From Pseudanabaena mucicola str. Chao 1806 (GTDB lineage: Bacteria > Cyanobacteriota > Cyanobacteriia > Pseudanabaenales > Pseudanabaenaceae): a DNA stretch of 64,000 bases. A program made the position numbers and the translations under genes. The notes beneath the pieces were generated by a model. The model was not told the origin of the DNA, searched no databases, and worked only from the letters and a program-made list of their open reading frames with translations. Shown piece after piece: positions 16,916 to 24,915 of the stretch (positions are counted from its first letter, which is position 1; each line of letters begins with the position of its first letter). The stretch is taken from assembly GCF_030323025.1 (NCBI RefSeq), contig NZ_CP097329.1:1023001-1087000 (forward strand). The letters are read 5' to 3'.

Positions 16916-18504
16916 GTAACTACTCAGGCTGGAGATTTGGGAAGAAATGGTTTCCAAGAAACACTTGTTTGAGAGACTCCAGAACATTAACACCTTGCTT
17001 TCTGAGAGTCGAAATATAGCCACGAATGCGACAGAACATTTGAGCGCCCTCAAGAGAGCGAAAAGTGCCAGATACTTTCTGTTTGAGTTTCATCATACGT
17101 AAATCACGTTCCGCCTGATTGTTATCAAAAGGAACACGAAAATCATACATAAAAGCTAAAACAGCCGATTGATTTTTTTGAAGACGGTCGAGTAAGTTCT
17201 TGGCTGGACTTTGTTTAAGACGACCTTTCCTTGGTGGGATATCTGGATCTATGGGAGGCGGCGGATTAGCTTTAAGTCCTTGGTCAATTAGTTCCTGATA
17301 ACGTCGCTCAAAATCTGCTGATTTTTCTGAGGGTAAAGCGCTGAGTCCATCAGTTTTGGCAACTCCTATCTGGTCTTTGATTTCAACCAATAACGAGAGC
17401 ATCAACTCTGCCCATGGCTGTTGGTAACGTTCAACGATAAACGTCAATTCCCGTAAATGATGTGCATTGCACAAAGCATGTTTACAATCATATTGGGCAT
17501 AACTAGATAAACCATCATGGACACTGATACCGTCAAAGTTGGGCAGAATATCCATCGCATCCATAGCTATTTGACCCCGTTTGGTATGCATAAAGTAGTA
17601 GGTTAACCCTGATGTACTTGCCACATGCAACCACATCAGTTTTCCTTTGACCCGCATCCCTGTTTCGTCAAAATGTCCTACTTCGGCAGCTTGTATCCCC
17701 TCTTTTAGATACTGTTCTACGGTTTCTAATTGCCCATAGCAATATTCTCTTGCGTTGTAGATTGTCCCTTCCGATAGTTTGCAGTCAAATATTTCGCTGA
17801 TTAGTTCCCGCACCCTCTCTGTTGGCAGTAATTGTCCCTCCATCAGATAGACTATTAATCCCTTTAGTCCTGATCCATACTGCACTACGTTGCTCACATC
17901 GGCTGGAAATTTTCCGCGATTTAATAATCCGCAGTGGTTACAGCATTTTACTTCGGCTTGATGTTCTGTTACTTTTAGGACTATTGGTGGTAAATCATGC
18001 ACTTGTCTCAAGTCCCAATTTAATATCTCTGTGCCTACTAACGAGGCTCCGCAACTTTCGCACTGGTCTACCCGATGCACGATGGTTTCATCGATTTCTT
18101 CTCGCCACTCTAAGGTGTTGCCTTCATGCCCAATTTGTCCTCCGCTTTGCCGTTCACTTTTTCCTCGCAAGCTTTTTGTTCGCTTTCCAAATCCGTCACT
18201 TGATGGTGGTTTGCTACTGTTTTGACTATCTTTCTTTGCCTGATTTTCTAATACTTCTAATCGCTCTTCTAGTTGCTCTATCTTGTGCAATAGTCCTTCC
18301 ACCAAAGCAATAACAGCTTCTTCGCCTTGTTGATAGATCCCTCGGATCTCTTCTCTACTGATTCTTTGCTTTGGTGGACTCTCTTTCATCTCGATTACGA
18401 TTCGCTCTGGCTTTATTCTTCAAATCCTACTTCTTCCTTGATTACTTCTTGGAAAATATTATTAAATCTTTAGCTTGAATTAAATCTTTAGCCTGAGTAG
18501 TTAC
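16916..18504 (-). mobile_element. IS66-family insertion sequence, 1589 bp
   Basis: The ends GTAACTACTCAGGCT and AGCCTGAGTAGTTAC are perfect 15-bp inverted repeats bounding one transposase gene. IS66 elements normally duplicate 8 bp of target, but the immediate flanking octamers (TAATGTGA left, AGAAAAAT right) differ; instead a 141-bp direct repeat abuts both ends. The element looks intact. Confidence 0.95.
16920..18389 (-). CDS. IS66-family transposase (TnpC-type)
   Basis: A 489-residue transposase. The N-terminal leucine-zipper region (LLHKIEQLEERLEVLENQ) is followed by QNSSKPPSSDG, a zinc-binding part (CESCGAS; KCCNHCGL) and the DDE catalytic core with HFDETGMRV (D), ISVHDGLSSYAQY (D) and FDNNQAERDLR (E). 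The C-terminus reads GYISTLRKQG, typical of IS66. The accessory genes tnpA and tnpB of larger IS66 elements are absent, so this is a single-gene variant. The frame is complete and likely functional. Confidence 0.95.
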   Translation of the reverse strand: MKESPPKQRISREEIRGIYQQGEEAVIALVEGLLHKIEQLEERLEVLENQAKKDSQNSSKPPSSDGFGKRTKSLRGKSERQSGGQIGHEGNTLEWREEIDETIVHRVDQCESCGASLVGTEILNWDLRQVHDLPPIVLKVTEHQAEVKCCNHCGLLNRGKFPADVSNVVQYGSGLKGLIVYLMEGQLLPTERVRELISEIFDCKLSEGTIYNAREYCYGQLETVEQYLKEGIQAAEVGHFDETGMRVKGKLMWLHVASTSGLTYYFMHTKRGQIAMDAMDILPNFDGISVHDGLSSYAQYDCKHALCNAHHLRELTFIVERYQQPWAELMLSLLVEIKDQIGVAKTDGLSALPSEKSADFERRYQELIDQGLKANPPPPIDPDIPPRKGRLKQSPAKNLLDRLQKNQSAVLAFMYDFRVPFDNNQAERDLRMMKLKQKVSGTFRSLEGAQMFCRIRGYISTLRKQGVNVLESLKQVFLGNHFFPNLQPE

Positions 18505-18645
18505 AGAAAAATATACTTATATGAGTTAGTTGTTTTATCAAATAGTCGGGACAATGCGCTTATATCCAAGCTTTCCGATATTAGCAATTGTGAAACAAGA
18601 GGATTTTCCATGCTAGATTTAGGTTATAGTTGATGCGTAATGTGA
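18505..18645. repeat. 141-bp direct repeat, right copy
   Basis: A perfect copy of 16775-16915. It carries an orphan 5' fragment of the HNH gene (ATG at 18611, minus strand) that runs into the IS end. Confidence 0.95.
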
Positions 18646-18655
18646 TGGGTTAAGT

Positions 18656-19012
18656 ATGCAAGTTAAGCTGAGTAAATATACATCAAAGTTGTTGCTTATA
18701 TTAAAAGAACATCTTGATTCTGAAGATATAGATGTTATTGAGTTAGCAATTACAAACTTGTATGATCAGTATGTTAAGGAAGGAAAAATAGAAGATATAC
18801 AAGACGGTAAACCTTTATCATTAATGGAATCACTTGACTCTGCTGGTTTGCTAGATCGTGACTTTAAATGTGTGATTAACTCTAACTTGGAAGAATATTT
18901 TGTTACAGCTAAAACAGAAGAAGATGCTTGGCAACAAATGGCTATTAAATTTCCTGAAGAAGTTGAAAGTGGTTTTATAATTACAGAACATGAATTTAAG
19001 CTAAATTTTTAG
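18656..19012 (+). CDS. Hypothetical protein, only plus-strand gene in the island
   Basis: A 118-residue acidic protein (HLDSEDIDVIELAITNLYDQ; TAKTEEDAWQQMAIKFPEEV) not recognised. It has no membrane segment or clear catalytic motif; the second half reads like a small alpha/beta domain. It is divergent from the HNH gene: in the arrangement before IS insertion the two start codons would be only 44 bp apart, leaving little room for two promoters. It converges on the DUF4007-like gene with an 8-bp gap. Codon use is like its neighbours. A regulator or antitoxin-like role is possible but unsupported. Confidence 0.6.
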   Translation: MQVKLSKYTSKLLLILKEHLDSEDIDVIELAITNLYDQYVKEGKIEDIQDGKPLSLMESLDSAGLLDRDFKCVINSNLEEYFVTAKTEEDAWQQMAIKFPEEVESGFIITEHEFKLNF

Positions 19013-19020
19013 ATAAATAT

Positions 19021-19890
19021 TCAAGCAAAGATAAATTGAGATATCCACAGATCAAAGGTTTTTAATGCTTTCTCCAATAGATCTAGAGGATTATGCCAAC
19101 GGCGGACAGTTTCGGCGGGGGAGACAGCGCGATTCTGCTCGATGATGGCTTTGGCTTCTAGGCGATCTAAAATCGTCTGAAGTGAATCTGCATTAATGCC
19201 AAGAACCTCTGTTAGTCCTAGTTTTTGTTGTAAGATTTCGCGGGTTTGGACAGAGTTAGTGTCGCCGAAGTCTCGCTCCCAGAGTTGAGACAGCAAGTAA
19301 GCAATGAGATAGTCATTGGGCTGATTGGCTTGACCAACTGCAAATTTGTCTTTCTCGATCGCTTTGACAAAGCCGCAACCAAAAAGGGCATGAGGTTCTA
19401 TGTAAGCACGCAGCAAAATATTGAGGTCTTTGGCAATATTTTTGGCTGCTTTGGTAAATACTGACCCTGCATAGCTTTCGAGTTCTTGGCGAGTAAAAGT
19501 TTTGCGTTGTGGCAAGAAGCTATAAACAAACCATGTCCAGCCGCCCCATTCGGCGGGATCGGGGGGTGGTGTGGCTAGTCCTTTGTCGCTGAAGCTGAGA
19601 TAGAAGTGCATCAGCCAATCGGTGATGGGTGATTGGAGATAAGGATCCTGTTTGCGGGCGATCGCGCCTTGTGGTGTGAGTTTGCCTGTCTCTCGATCAA
19701 CTAATCCAGAACGAATAGACCAAGACTTGATGGGACTAACTTTTTTATTGCCTAAGCCAGTTTTAGCCATGAGATTCTCTTGAGAATCCTTAACTCCTTT
19801 TTCTTCTTCTTCGGCAACTTTGATCATTCTCAAAATATCTTCTTTTTTGAGTGAAAAAGTTGTATGAAAGCTGAGATTTAATTCTGACAT
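19021..19890 (-). CDS. Divergent DUF4007-family protein
   Basis: A 289-residue protein built like DUF4007: LSFHTTFSLKKEDILRMI near the start, TGLGNKKVSPIKSWSIRSGL at about 45-65, then LTPQGAIARKQDPYLQSPITDWLMHFYLS, the usual G-x-x-x...DPYL...WL-x-H layout. DUF4007 proteins occur in defence islands beside PAPS-reductase-like genes; their activity is not known. It is the last gene of the run that includes the PAPS-reductase-like gene and is separated from hicA by 69 bp. A second, more typical DUF4007 gene lies at 31379-32314. The two share layout but little identity. Confidence 0.6.
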   Translation of the reverse strand: MSELNLSFHTTFSLKKEDILRMIKVAEEEEKGVKDSQENLMAKTGLGNKKVSPIKSWSIRSGLVDRETGKLTPQGAIARKQDPYLQSPITDWLMHFYLSFSDKGLATPPPDPAEWGGWTWFVYSFLPQRKTFTRQELESYAGSVFTKAAKNIAKDLNILLRAYIEPHALFGCGFVKAIEKDKFAVGQANQPNDYLIAYLLSQLWERDFGDTNSVQTREILQQKLGLTEVLGINADSLQTILDRLEAKAIIEQNRAVSPAETVRRWHNPLDLLEKALKTFDLWISQFIFA

Positions 19891-19959
19891 AAGTTTAGAT
19901 AGAAAAGATTGTTTGTGGGGTTAGCTGAAGTTCTGGAAAAGTATAAATAAGGCGATCGC

Positions 19960-20190
19960 TTATTTTTGCAGTAATTTAAAAAACGTTTCTTTGTCTAAGT
20001 CGATATCTTGGAGCATCCCTGATAAAGTGCCTTGTTTGATATCTTTCCCAGAATGGATTGGAATGACAACCCTTTTACCTTCAGCATTTTTATAAATGGC
20101 ATGACTACCCTTCTGGCGATCAAAGTAAAATCCTAATTGTTCAATCACTTTGATGAAATCTTTTGCTTTAACGCTTGGATAATTGCTCAT
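19960..20190 (-). CDS. hicA: HicA-type toxin
   Basis: A 76-residue HicA/YcfA-like mRNA interferase. The dsRBD-like fold is recognisable from VKAKDFIKVIEQLGFYFDRQ and the catalytic-histidine segment KGSHAIYKN, then VVIPIHSGKDIKQGTL. HicA cleaves mRNA and is neutralised by HicB. The gene overlaps the end of hicB by 4 bp (ATGA), so translation is coupled. Here the antitoxin gene comes first, the reverse of the second HicAB pair at 30938-31382. Confidence 0.9.
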   Translation of the reverse strand: MSNYPSVKAKDFIKVIEQLGFYFDRQKGSHAIYKNAEGKRVVIPIHSGKDIKQGTLSGMLQDIDLDKETFFKLLQK

Positions 20191-20417
20191 ACCAACACAC
20201 TCAAGGGTTTAACGATTAAATTTTCTTGAGGGATTGGTTTCTGATCGGCAATGAGACTTTCGATATACAACTCAATTGCTTCTGTAATATTTTCGATAGT
20301 CTCTTCAAAGGTATCCCCTTGAGAATGACAGCCTTTTAGCATAGGGCAGAAGGCATGATATCCACCCTCTTCCTCTTTTTCTAAAAGTACAGTGTAGTTA
20401 TAGGCTTGTTTTTTCAT
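20187..20417 (-). CDS. hicB: HicB-type antitoxin
   Basis: A 76-residue HicB: the partial RNase H-like fold is seen in YNYTVLLEKEEEGGYHAFCPMLKGCHSQGDTFEETIENITEA (given in short: Y-x-V-L-L-E, GGYHAFCP, GCHSQGDTFEE). It lacks a C-terminal DNA-binding domain, so autoregulation through HicB alone is not expected. It overlaps hicA and follows a Uma2 gene by 3 bp. Confidence 0.9.
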   Translation of the reverse strand: MKKQAYNYTVLLEKEEEGGYHAFCPMLKGCHSQGDTFEETIENITEAIELYIESLIADQKPIPQENLIVKPLSVLV

Positions 20418-20420
20418 GAT

Positions 20421-21029
20421 CTAGGCTCCTTTTAAGATTATTCGTGGGGTTAACTGAAGTTCGGGAAAAGTTGGAGAAATCAGGCGATCGCTATCAAAGA
20501 ACTCAGTTATGTCATACCAGCCATCGGAATTAATTAAGACTGAGACTTTTGACTCTAGCGGATCGATGATCCAATATTCAGGGATATCACGGGCGGCGTA
20601 TTCAGTGCGTTTGGCTCGGTAGTCAATGTTTTTGGTGGGAGGGCTGATTACTTCGATGACAAGTAATGGTGCAGATAGATCAAAATCAATCACAGCCTCC
20701 CGTTCTTGCAAAGCTTGCCAATTATCTTGCTGCATCACTACCACATCAGGAATCCTGACCGTATCTAGTCCAATGCCACGCGGACAACGTACACCTATTT
20801 GTCCTTGCCGAACAATCCACGGTTGTGCAGTACGATTTATCTCGGCATTAATTGCTTGATATGTACGATCAATTGTTTCCCCATGTAAGCCTGTTCCTAA
20901 TGACATTGCTACAAGTTCTCCGTCAACTAATTCATATTTTGTATCAGACCCGTCAAAGTAAGTCAGGTAGTCAGCAAAGGTGACTCTGGGCTTAGCGTTT
21001 TTTGTGGTTTTGGCGATCGCCATAGTCAT
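20421..21029 (-). CDS. Uma2-family (DUF820) nuclease-like protein
   Basis: A 202-residue Uma2 protein. The PD-(D/E)xK-like core reads RIPDVVVM, then SAPLLVIEVISPPT (E) and YRAKRTEYAARDIPEYWIIDP (K at the start of the helix). Uma2 proteins are numerous in cyanobacteria and are thought to be endonuclease-like, with no settled role. It sits 5 bp after the PIN gene and 3 bp before hicB, so it is within a co-directional run of toxin-antitoxin genes. It is of a different Uma2 subgroup from the array at 23054-25494. Confidence 0.85.
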   Translation of the reverse strand: MTMAIAKTTKNAKPRVTFADYLTYFDGSDTKYELVDGELVAMSLGTGLHGETIDRTYQAINAEINRTAQPWIVRQGQIGVRCPRGIGLDTVRIPDVVVMQQDNWQALQEREAVIDFDLSAPLLVIEVISPPTKNIDYRAKRTEYAARDIPEYWIIDPLESKVSVLINSDGWYDITEFFDSDRLISPTFPELQLTPRIILKGA

Positions 21030-21034
21030 CTAAA

Positions 21035-21481
21035 CTATCCTCCAATAATTTGGTAAAACTGTTCAATGGTTAAAATTGGACAGTTGAAATTATTGGCAAG
21101 GCAAAGTAAATCTTGATCTCCTGTTATCAGATAATCAGCATTTCCAGCTATAGCTAACTCTAAAAACATTTGATCTTTAGGATCTCGACATTCACAATTT
21201 ACTACTGGTTTTTCTGTCATCTGAACTGTGTCACAAAATGGTAAATAGTCTGCTAATAAATCTTCTTGTTCACTAGTTGATAATTTGAACTTTGGATAGG
21301 CGAGTACTCTGATTAGTTCAGTAATCGTGTCCTTAGATGCCAAAGGATATATCAAATTTTCTTGCCAAGATAATCGAATTCTTGCAGTCTTACCACCAAA
21401 TATTAAAGCCGACAAAATCAAATTAGTATCAATAACAATCCGTGGCGGTGGATTTAAGGCTTGCAAAGAGCGAATGTTCAT
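21035..21481 (-). CDS. PIN-domain toxin
   Basis: A 148-residue PIN-family ribonuclease of the PIN_3 toxin group. Acidic residues sit at the expected places: VIDTNLILSAL (first Asp), ELIRVLAYPKF (Glu), CRDPKDQMFLELA (Asp) and YLITGDQDLL (Asp). The ATG at 21481 overlaps the AbrB antitoxin stop (TAATG), which supports this start over the upstream one. It likely cleaves RNA when released from the antitoxin. Confidence 0.88.
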   Translation of the reverse strand: MNIRSLQALNPPPRIVIDTNLILSALIFGGKTARIRLSWQENLIYPLASKDTITELIRVLAYPKFKLSTSEQEDLLADYLPFCDTVQMTEKPVVNCECRDPKDQMFLELAIAGNADYLITGDQDLLCLANNFNCPILTIEQFYQIIGG

Positions 21482-21699
21482 TATTTTCGCGCCCAAGCAA
21501 CAGCATCAGCAATATCCTGTTCAGTGATTTGTAAATCTGCCAGTTTCGCTCGTACAGCATCTGCACGATGGATTTTAACTGGAGTCAAAATAATTTGCCC
21601 ATGTTCTACCTTGACATCAAAATATTCTGACTCGCCAATCTCTTTGGTAATACTTTTGGGAAGTGTAAGCTGGTTTTTGGTAGTTAATTTTGCAAGCAT
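21481..21699 (-). CDS. AbrB/SpoVT-type antitoxin
   Basis: A 72-residue swapped-hairpin AbrB protein (LAKLTTKNQLTLPKSITKEI) with a C-terminal tail that would wrap the PIN toxin (AVRAKLADLQITEQDIADAV). The start at 21699 places the AbrB strand at the N-terminus as is usual and has GGTGG upstream; an ATG at 21729 is an alternative with AAGGA. It precedes the PIN gene with TAATG overlap and is expected to repress the pair's promoter. Confidence 0.85.
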   Translation of the reverse strand: MLAKLTTKNQLTLPKSITKEIGESEYFDVKVEHGQIILTPVKIHRADAVRAKLADLQITEQDIADAVAWARK

Positions 21700-21786
21700 G
21701 GTAAAGCCACCAATTTGTAAGGAATACATGACGTAAGATTTCCTTACTTTAGCATGATTTTTATAATAAAGGCTCAACAGATTTAG

Positions 21787-22575
21787 TTACAAATGGCAAG
21801 CTAAACAAGGCATTTCGTCATCTTCATCGTCTAGTACTGATTCTAATACTTCGGCAAGGCTAAGCTTGGGAGATGTTTTCTTTTCTCTAGCGATCGCCTT
21901 TTCATGATCAGCAATAACTTGGTCTTTACGAGCAATGAGTTCTAAGAGTGTTTCTCCTTGAGTCCAAGTATATGTTCTCCCATCTTTATGATCTCTTTCA
22001 TAGGCAACCGCTTGAGCGAATTCTTCTGGATGTTTTTCAGCAAGCTTTACCCATTCATATTTGCGCTGAAAAAAACAAAAAGAACATCCTGATCGACTTC
22101 GCCATTCATAATAACTAGGTAAGCCAATTCCGCTATCATCAAGAATATTAAGAATATCAGATTTGACTAAACCTCTTTCTTTAAATGGATAAACTGGATA
22201 AATATTTGGTTGTGCCGATACATAACCTTCTCGATTTTCGTCTGCTCTTATACCAATGTAACTAACAGCTTTGTCGTCTCCTACAAATTTTTCAAGAGGC
22301 TCTATTTTAAGCTTTCGGGTACACCATCTAACTCTTGGTGAAGGAAGAACACCGTTGAACACTTCTAACCAATGATCGAAATCTCTTTCGGCATTCAGAT
22401 ACTCGATTTTGATTCCCAAACGCGCCTTAATCCTTTCCAAATATTCGTATGTTTCAGGAAGTTCTTTACCTGTATCGCAAAAGAAATATTCCATTTGTGG
22501 GACTTCTTTGTGCATCAAAATTGCTAATGCTGTACTGTCTTTCCCTCCTGACAAGCCTAAAATATGTCTAGTCAT
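21787..22575 (-). CDS. PAPS-reductase/DndC-like PP-loop ATP pyrophosphatase
   Basis: A 262-residue member of the PAPS-reductase superfamily (COG0175). The PP-loop SGGKDST is at residues 9-15, YFFCDTGKELPETYEYL follows, and YIGIRADE is the later conserved strand. Three cysteines are placed as in DndC-type Fe-S proteins: WCTRKLK (C85) and SGCSFCFFQ (C164, C167); the C-terminus adds CLACHL (C257, C260). DndC/SspD-type proteins activate DNA with ATP and pass sulfur to the backbone; BREX type 4 loci also carry a PAPS-reductase-like protein. It starts 2 bp after the HARE-HTH gene. The cysteine desulfurase at 10322 is a plausible sulfur donor. True sulfate assimilation is unlikely because the CysH active-site tail is absent. 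Confidence 0.85.
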   Translation of the reverse strand: MTRHILGLSGGKDSTALAILMHKEVPQMEYFFCDTGKELPETYEYLERIKARLGIKIEYLNAERDFDHWLEVFNGVLPSPRVRWCTRKLKIEPLEKFVGDDKAVSYIGIRADENREGYVSAQPNIYPVYPFKERGLVKSDILNILDDSGIGLPSYYEWRSRSGCSFCFFQRKYEWVKLAEKHPEEFAQAVAYERDHKDGRTYTWTQGETLLELIARKDQVIADHEKAIAREKKTSPKLSLAEVLESVLDDEDDEMPCLACHL

Positions 22576-22577
22576 AA

Positions 22578-22949
22578 TTAGTTGTTCTCTAAATCTTCCA
22601 AATCGAATAGGTAATCATATAAAGATGCTTCAAAATCAATTATTTGTAGTTCAGTTTCGTTACTACTTGAACTAGATTTTTCTATTAGAGTCCATTGATT
22701 TCCATCTTTATAAAAATATTTGTTAGGAGATGAATGCTCTTTGGTTTTGCTGCTATGTCTCCAAAGAGCGTTGTAAACCATGCCTTGAGTATCGTCTGTC
22801 TTAAATTGATAGAGATTTCTATCTAGAATCAATTGACAAATCTCTTGGGAAGTCATCGGGTGACTAGTCTCACCCATCACCTCTAAAATAGCCTGAGCGA
22901 TAGTTTTTTTCTTTATTTTCTGACTATTACCCCCAGATATATCATCCAT
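22578..22949 (-). CDS. HARE-HTH domain protein
   Basis: A 123-residue protein carrying a HARE-HTH (HB1/ASXL/restriction-endonuclease helix-turn-helix) domain: TIAQAILEVMGETSHPMTSQEI, then DTQGMVYNALWRHS and YFYKDGNQWTL. This winged helix is known from restriction endonucleases, RNA polymerase delta and chromatin proteins and is thought to read modified DNA or recruit factors to it. The tail (EASLYDYLFDLEDLENN) is acidic. Immediately upstream (2 bp) of the PAPS-reductase-like gene, so the two likely work together, perhaps as DNA-recognition and modification components. Confidence 0.8.
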   Translation of the reverse strand: MDDISGGNSQKIKKKTIAQAILEVMGETSHPMTSQEICQLILDRNLYQFKTDDTQGMVYNALWRHSSKTKEHSSPNKYFYKDGNQWTLIEKSSSSSNETELQIIDFEASLYDYLFDLEDLENN

Positions 22950-23053
22950 AAACCATAAATCTTTTATATTATATCAACATAATATACATAACCAGTGCAT
23001 ATTCGCAATCAAAAATCAGCAAATTGAACTAATATTAAGCATAAACTGCCAGA

Positions 23054-23629
23054 TCATAGATTAATTCCTTTACGAAACTCACGGAGAGCCGCTAAAGGTG
23101 AACTCAGCAATAAACAACGGCACAGTAAAGTTAAATCTAAATTTGGTAAAACTTGACTTTGACTCACTTTTACATATTGATGATTTTCTAGACAATATAT
23201 GGCGATCGCGCCATCCTCCCAAAACCAAACTTCAGGAACCCCACGCAATTGATATTTGCGTAACTTACTAGGACTGCCACTAGTAATTACGACTTCAATA
23301 CATAGATCAGGAATATCCTTATCTTGACCGAAGCAATAGGAAAGATCGGATTGAAATTCTGTTACATTCGGAATAATTTGACTATAAGCACCGCTAGGGA
23401 AAAACTCAATACCATAAATTTCAAAATAAGCACTTAGTAAGCTGCTTAATAGACTGGTATACATTTCATGAGCTTTCCCAATCCCCATAATCTCTAAAAT
23501 TCTTTCACAATAAGTTAACCGTAGATTTGGGACATTCTCAAACCCAGACTGAATCACCTTAAACTGTTCCCAAGATATAGCATCATGGGCAAAATGGCGA
23601 TCGCAATTTCTCTCTAAGGCTTGAACCAT
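23054..23629 (-). CDS. Uma2-family protein, array member 1
   Basis: A 191-residue Uma2 protein (WEQFKVIQSGFENVPNLRLTYCERILEIMGIG; VTEFQSDLSYCF; DLCIEVVITSGSPSKLRKYQL; GVPEVWFWEDG). Core residues D, E-V and K are in place. It is clearly paralogous to 23636-24232 and 24916-25494 (shared WEQFK-QS-F, GVPEVWFW). Function unknown. Confidence 0.8.
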   Translation of the reverse strand: MVQALERNCDRHFAHDAISWEQFKVIQSGFENVPNLRLTYCERILEIMGIGKAHEMYTSLLSSLLSAYFEIYGIEFFPSGAYSQIIPNVTEFQSDLSYCFGQDKDIPDLCIEVVITSGSPSKLRKYQLRGVPEVWFWEDGAIAIYCLENHQYVKVSQSQVLPNLDLTLLCRCLLLSSPLAALREFRKGINL

Positions 23630-23635
23630 GACAGA

Positions 23636-24232
23636 TTACTCCTTGTCTTGATATTTTTCCTGAAAAGCTAGAAATGGCTCTAAGTTTGAATCCATCAATA
23701 GGCATTGCTCCAAATGTTCAATGTCAAGTTCAGGCAGCCAAAAACTTGATAGGCTCTGTTCATACTGCCCATCTTTCATCAAATAAATGCTAATTTTGCC
23801 ATCTTGCCAAAACCAAACCTCTGGCACACCAAGAAGTTGATATTTCCTGAGCTTTTTAGTACTGCCACTTGTGACCACAACTTCTACACAGAGATCCGAA
23901 GCTTCTTTTTCGGTTTCAAAATTGTAGGAAAGATCGGCTTGAAATTCAGTACTGCCAGATAATTGTTGAGTATATGCACCTGTTGAAATGCACCGTATGC
24001 GTTTTAATCCACAATATACACCGATGAGCATTACCAGCATCGTTACAACTTTCTCATGCAGTCGCCCAATACCCACAATCTCTAAAACTCCCTCACAATA
24101 ATTTAGCCGCACCCCACCGATATCATTAAAAGCAGATTGCAACGTCTTGAACTGTTCCCAAGTCACAGGCTGCTTAATCAAATATTGATTTTCGATTTTG
24201 ACTAAAGTTTGACTCATAGCTTCAATCACCAC
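23636..24232 (-). CDS. Uma2-family protein, array member 2
   Basis: A 198-residue paralogue of its neighbours (TWEQFKTLQSAFNDIGGVRL; EFQADLSYNFE; LCVEVVVTSGSTKKLRKYQLL). Follows the frameshifted member by 21 bp and precedes member 1 by 6 bp. Core nuclease-like residues are present. Function unknown. Confidence 0.8.
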   Translation of the reverse strand: MVIEAMSQTLVKIENQYLIKQPVTWEQFKTLQSAFNDIGGVRLNYCEGVLEIVGIGRLHEKVVTMLVMLIGVYCGLKRIRCISTGAYTQQLSGSTEFQADLSYNFETEKEASDLCVEVVVTSGSTKKLRKYQLLGVPEVWFWQDGKISIYLMKDGQYEQSLSSFWLPELDIEHLEQCLLMDSNLEPFLAFQEKYQDKE

Positions 24233-24253
24233 TTTTAGATTTCTTATTATATC

Positions 24254-24893
24254 TTATCCGCGAAGCCAAGCCCGAAATTCTCGACATAAAGCACTCATTG
24301 GCAAATCACCACTGCGCTCTAAAAATAGTGAAATCCCCTCAATAATTGGCACTGATGGGAAAACTTTGCTAGTTGTCGAACTCACATACTTTCCATCCTG
24401 CAACAAATTAATTTCTAATCTATCATTGCGAATACGCCAAATTTCCGCAACTCCCAAAGCTTCATAAGCACTTACCTGAGTCTGAGAAGTTAGATCCACC
24501 TCGATCGCCAAATTAGGCACAGGATCAACATCAAGATTGATGCGCTTTATTCCAGTCACTACTTGATAGTTCTGAATATAGTAACAATCATCAGGCTCAA
24601 TACCTGCCTGCATCCTACGATTTTTAAAAGTTGTCGAACCCAAAGATTCCCACTCTAAGCCGAGTTCATTTAGCAAAACCACTAACAAATGTGAGACTAA
24701 CATTTTATAGCGTTCATGTTCTCGTAATGGCATCCTAAACTCTAAAACTCCTTTGTAATAGGCAACATGAGAATGACGATGCTCGCCGAGATCCTCCAAA
24801 AATATCTTCAAACTCTTGCCAGCCAATCCTATCAAGCACAACTCGCTGACCTGCTTGTAATTGGATTTGGGCGATCGCTATCTTTACAGTCAT
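24254..24893 (-). pseudogene. Uma2-family gene broken by a one-base frameshift
   Basis: The open part (24254-24841) lacks a normal Uma2 N-terminus. Reading upstream in another frame from the ATG at 24893 gives MTVKIAIAQIQLQ...GWQEFEDI, which joins LEDLGEHRHSHVAYYKG if one T is removed from the T5 run (A5 on the plus strand, 24798-24802). The restored protein is about 213 residues, with PNLAIEVDLTSQ and YEALGVAEIW as core. It belongs to a different Uma2 subgroup from the flanking genes. It could be a true pseudogene, a phase-variable run, or a base-calling error. Confidence 0.75.
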
Positions 24894-24915
24894 AAGAGCT
24901 TCCTGCTTTCTCCGC

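Noticed and set aside
18505-18645. Second HNH gene start
   Set aside because: Only about 35 codons of the duplicated 5' end before the IS terminus; a repeat, not a gene.
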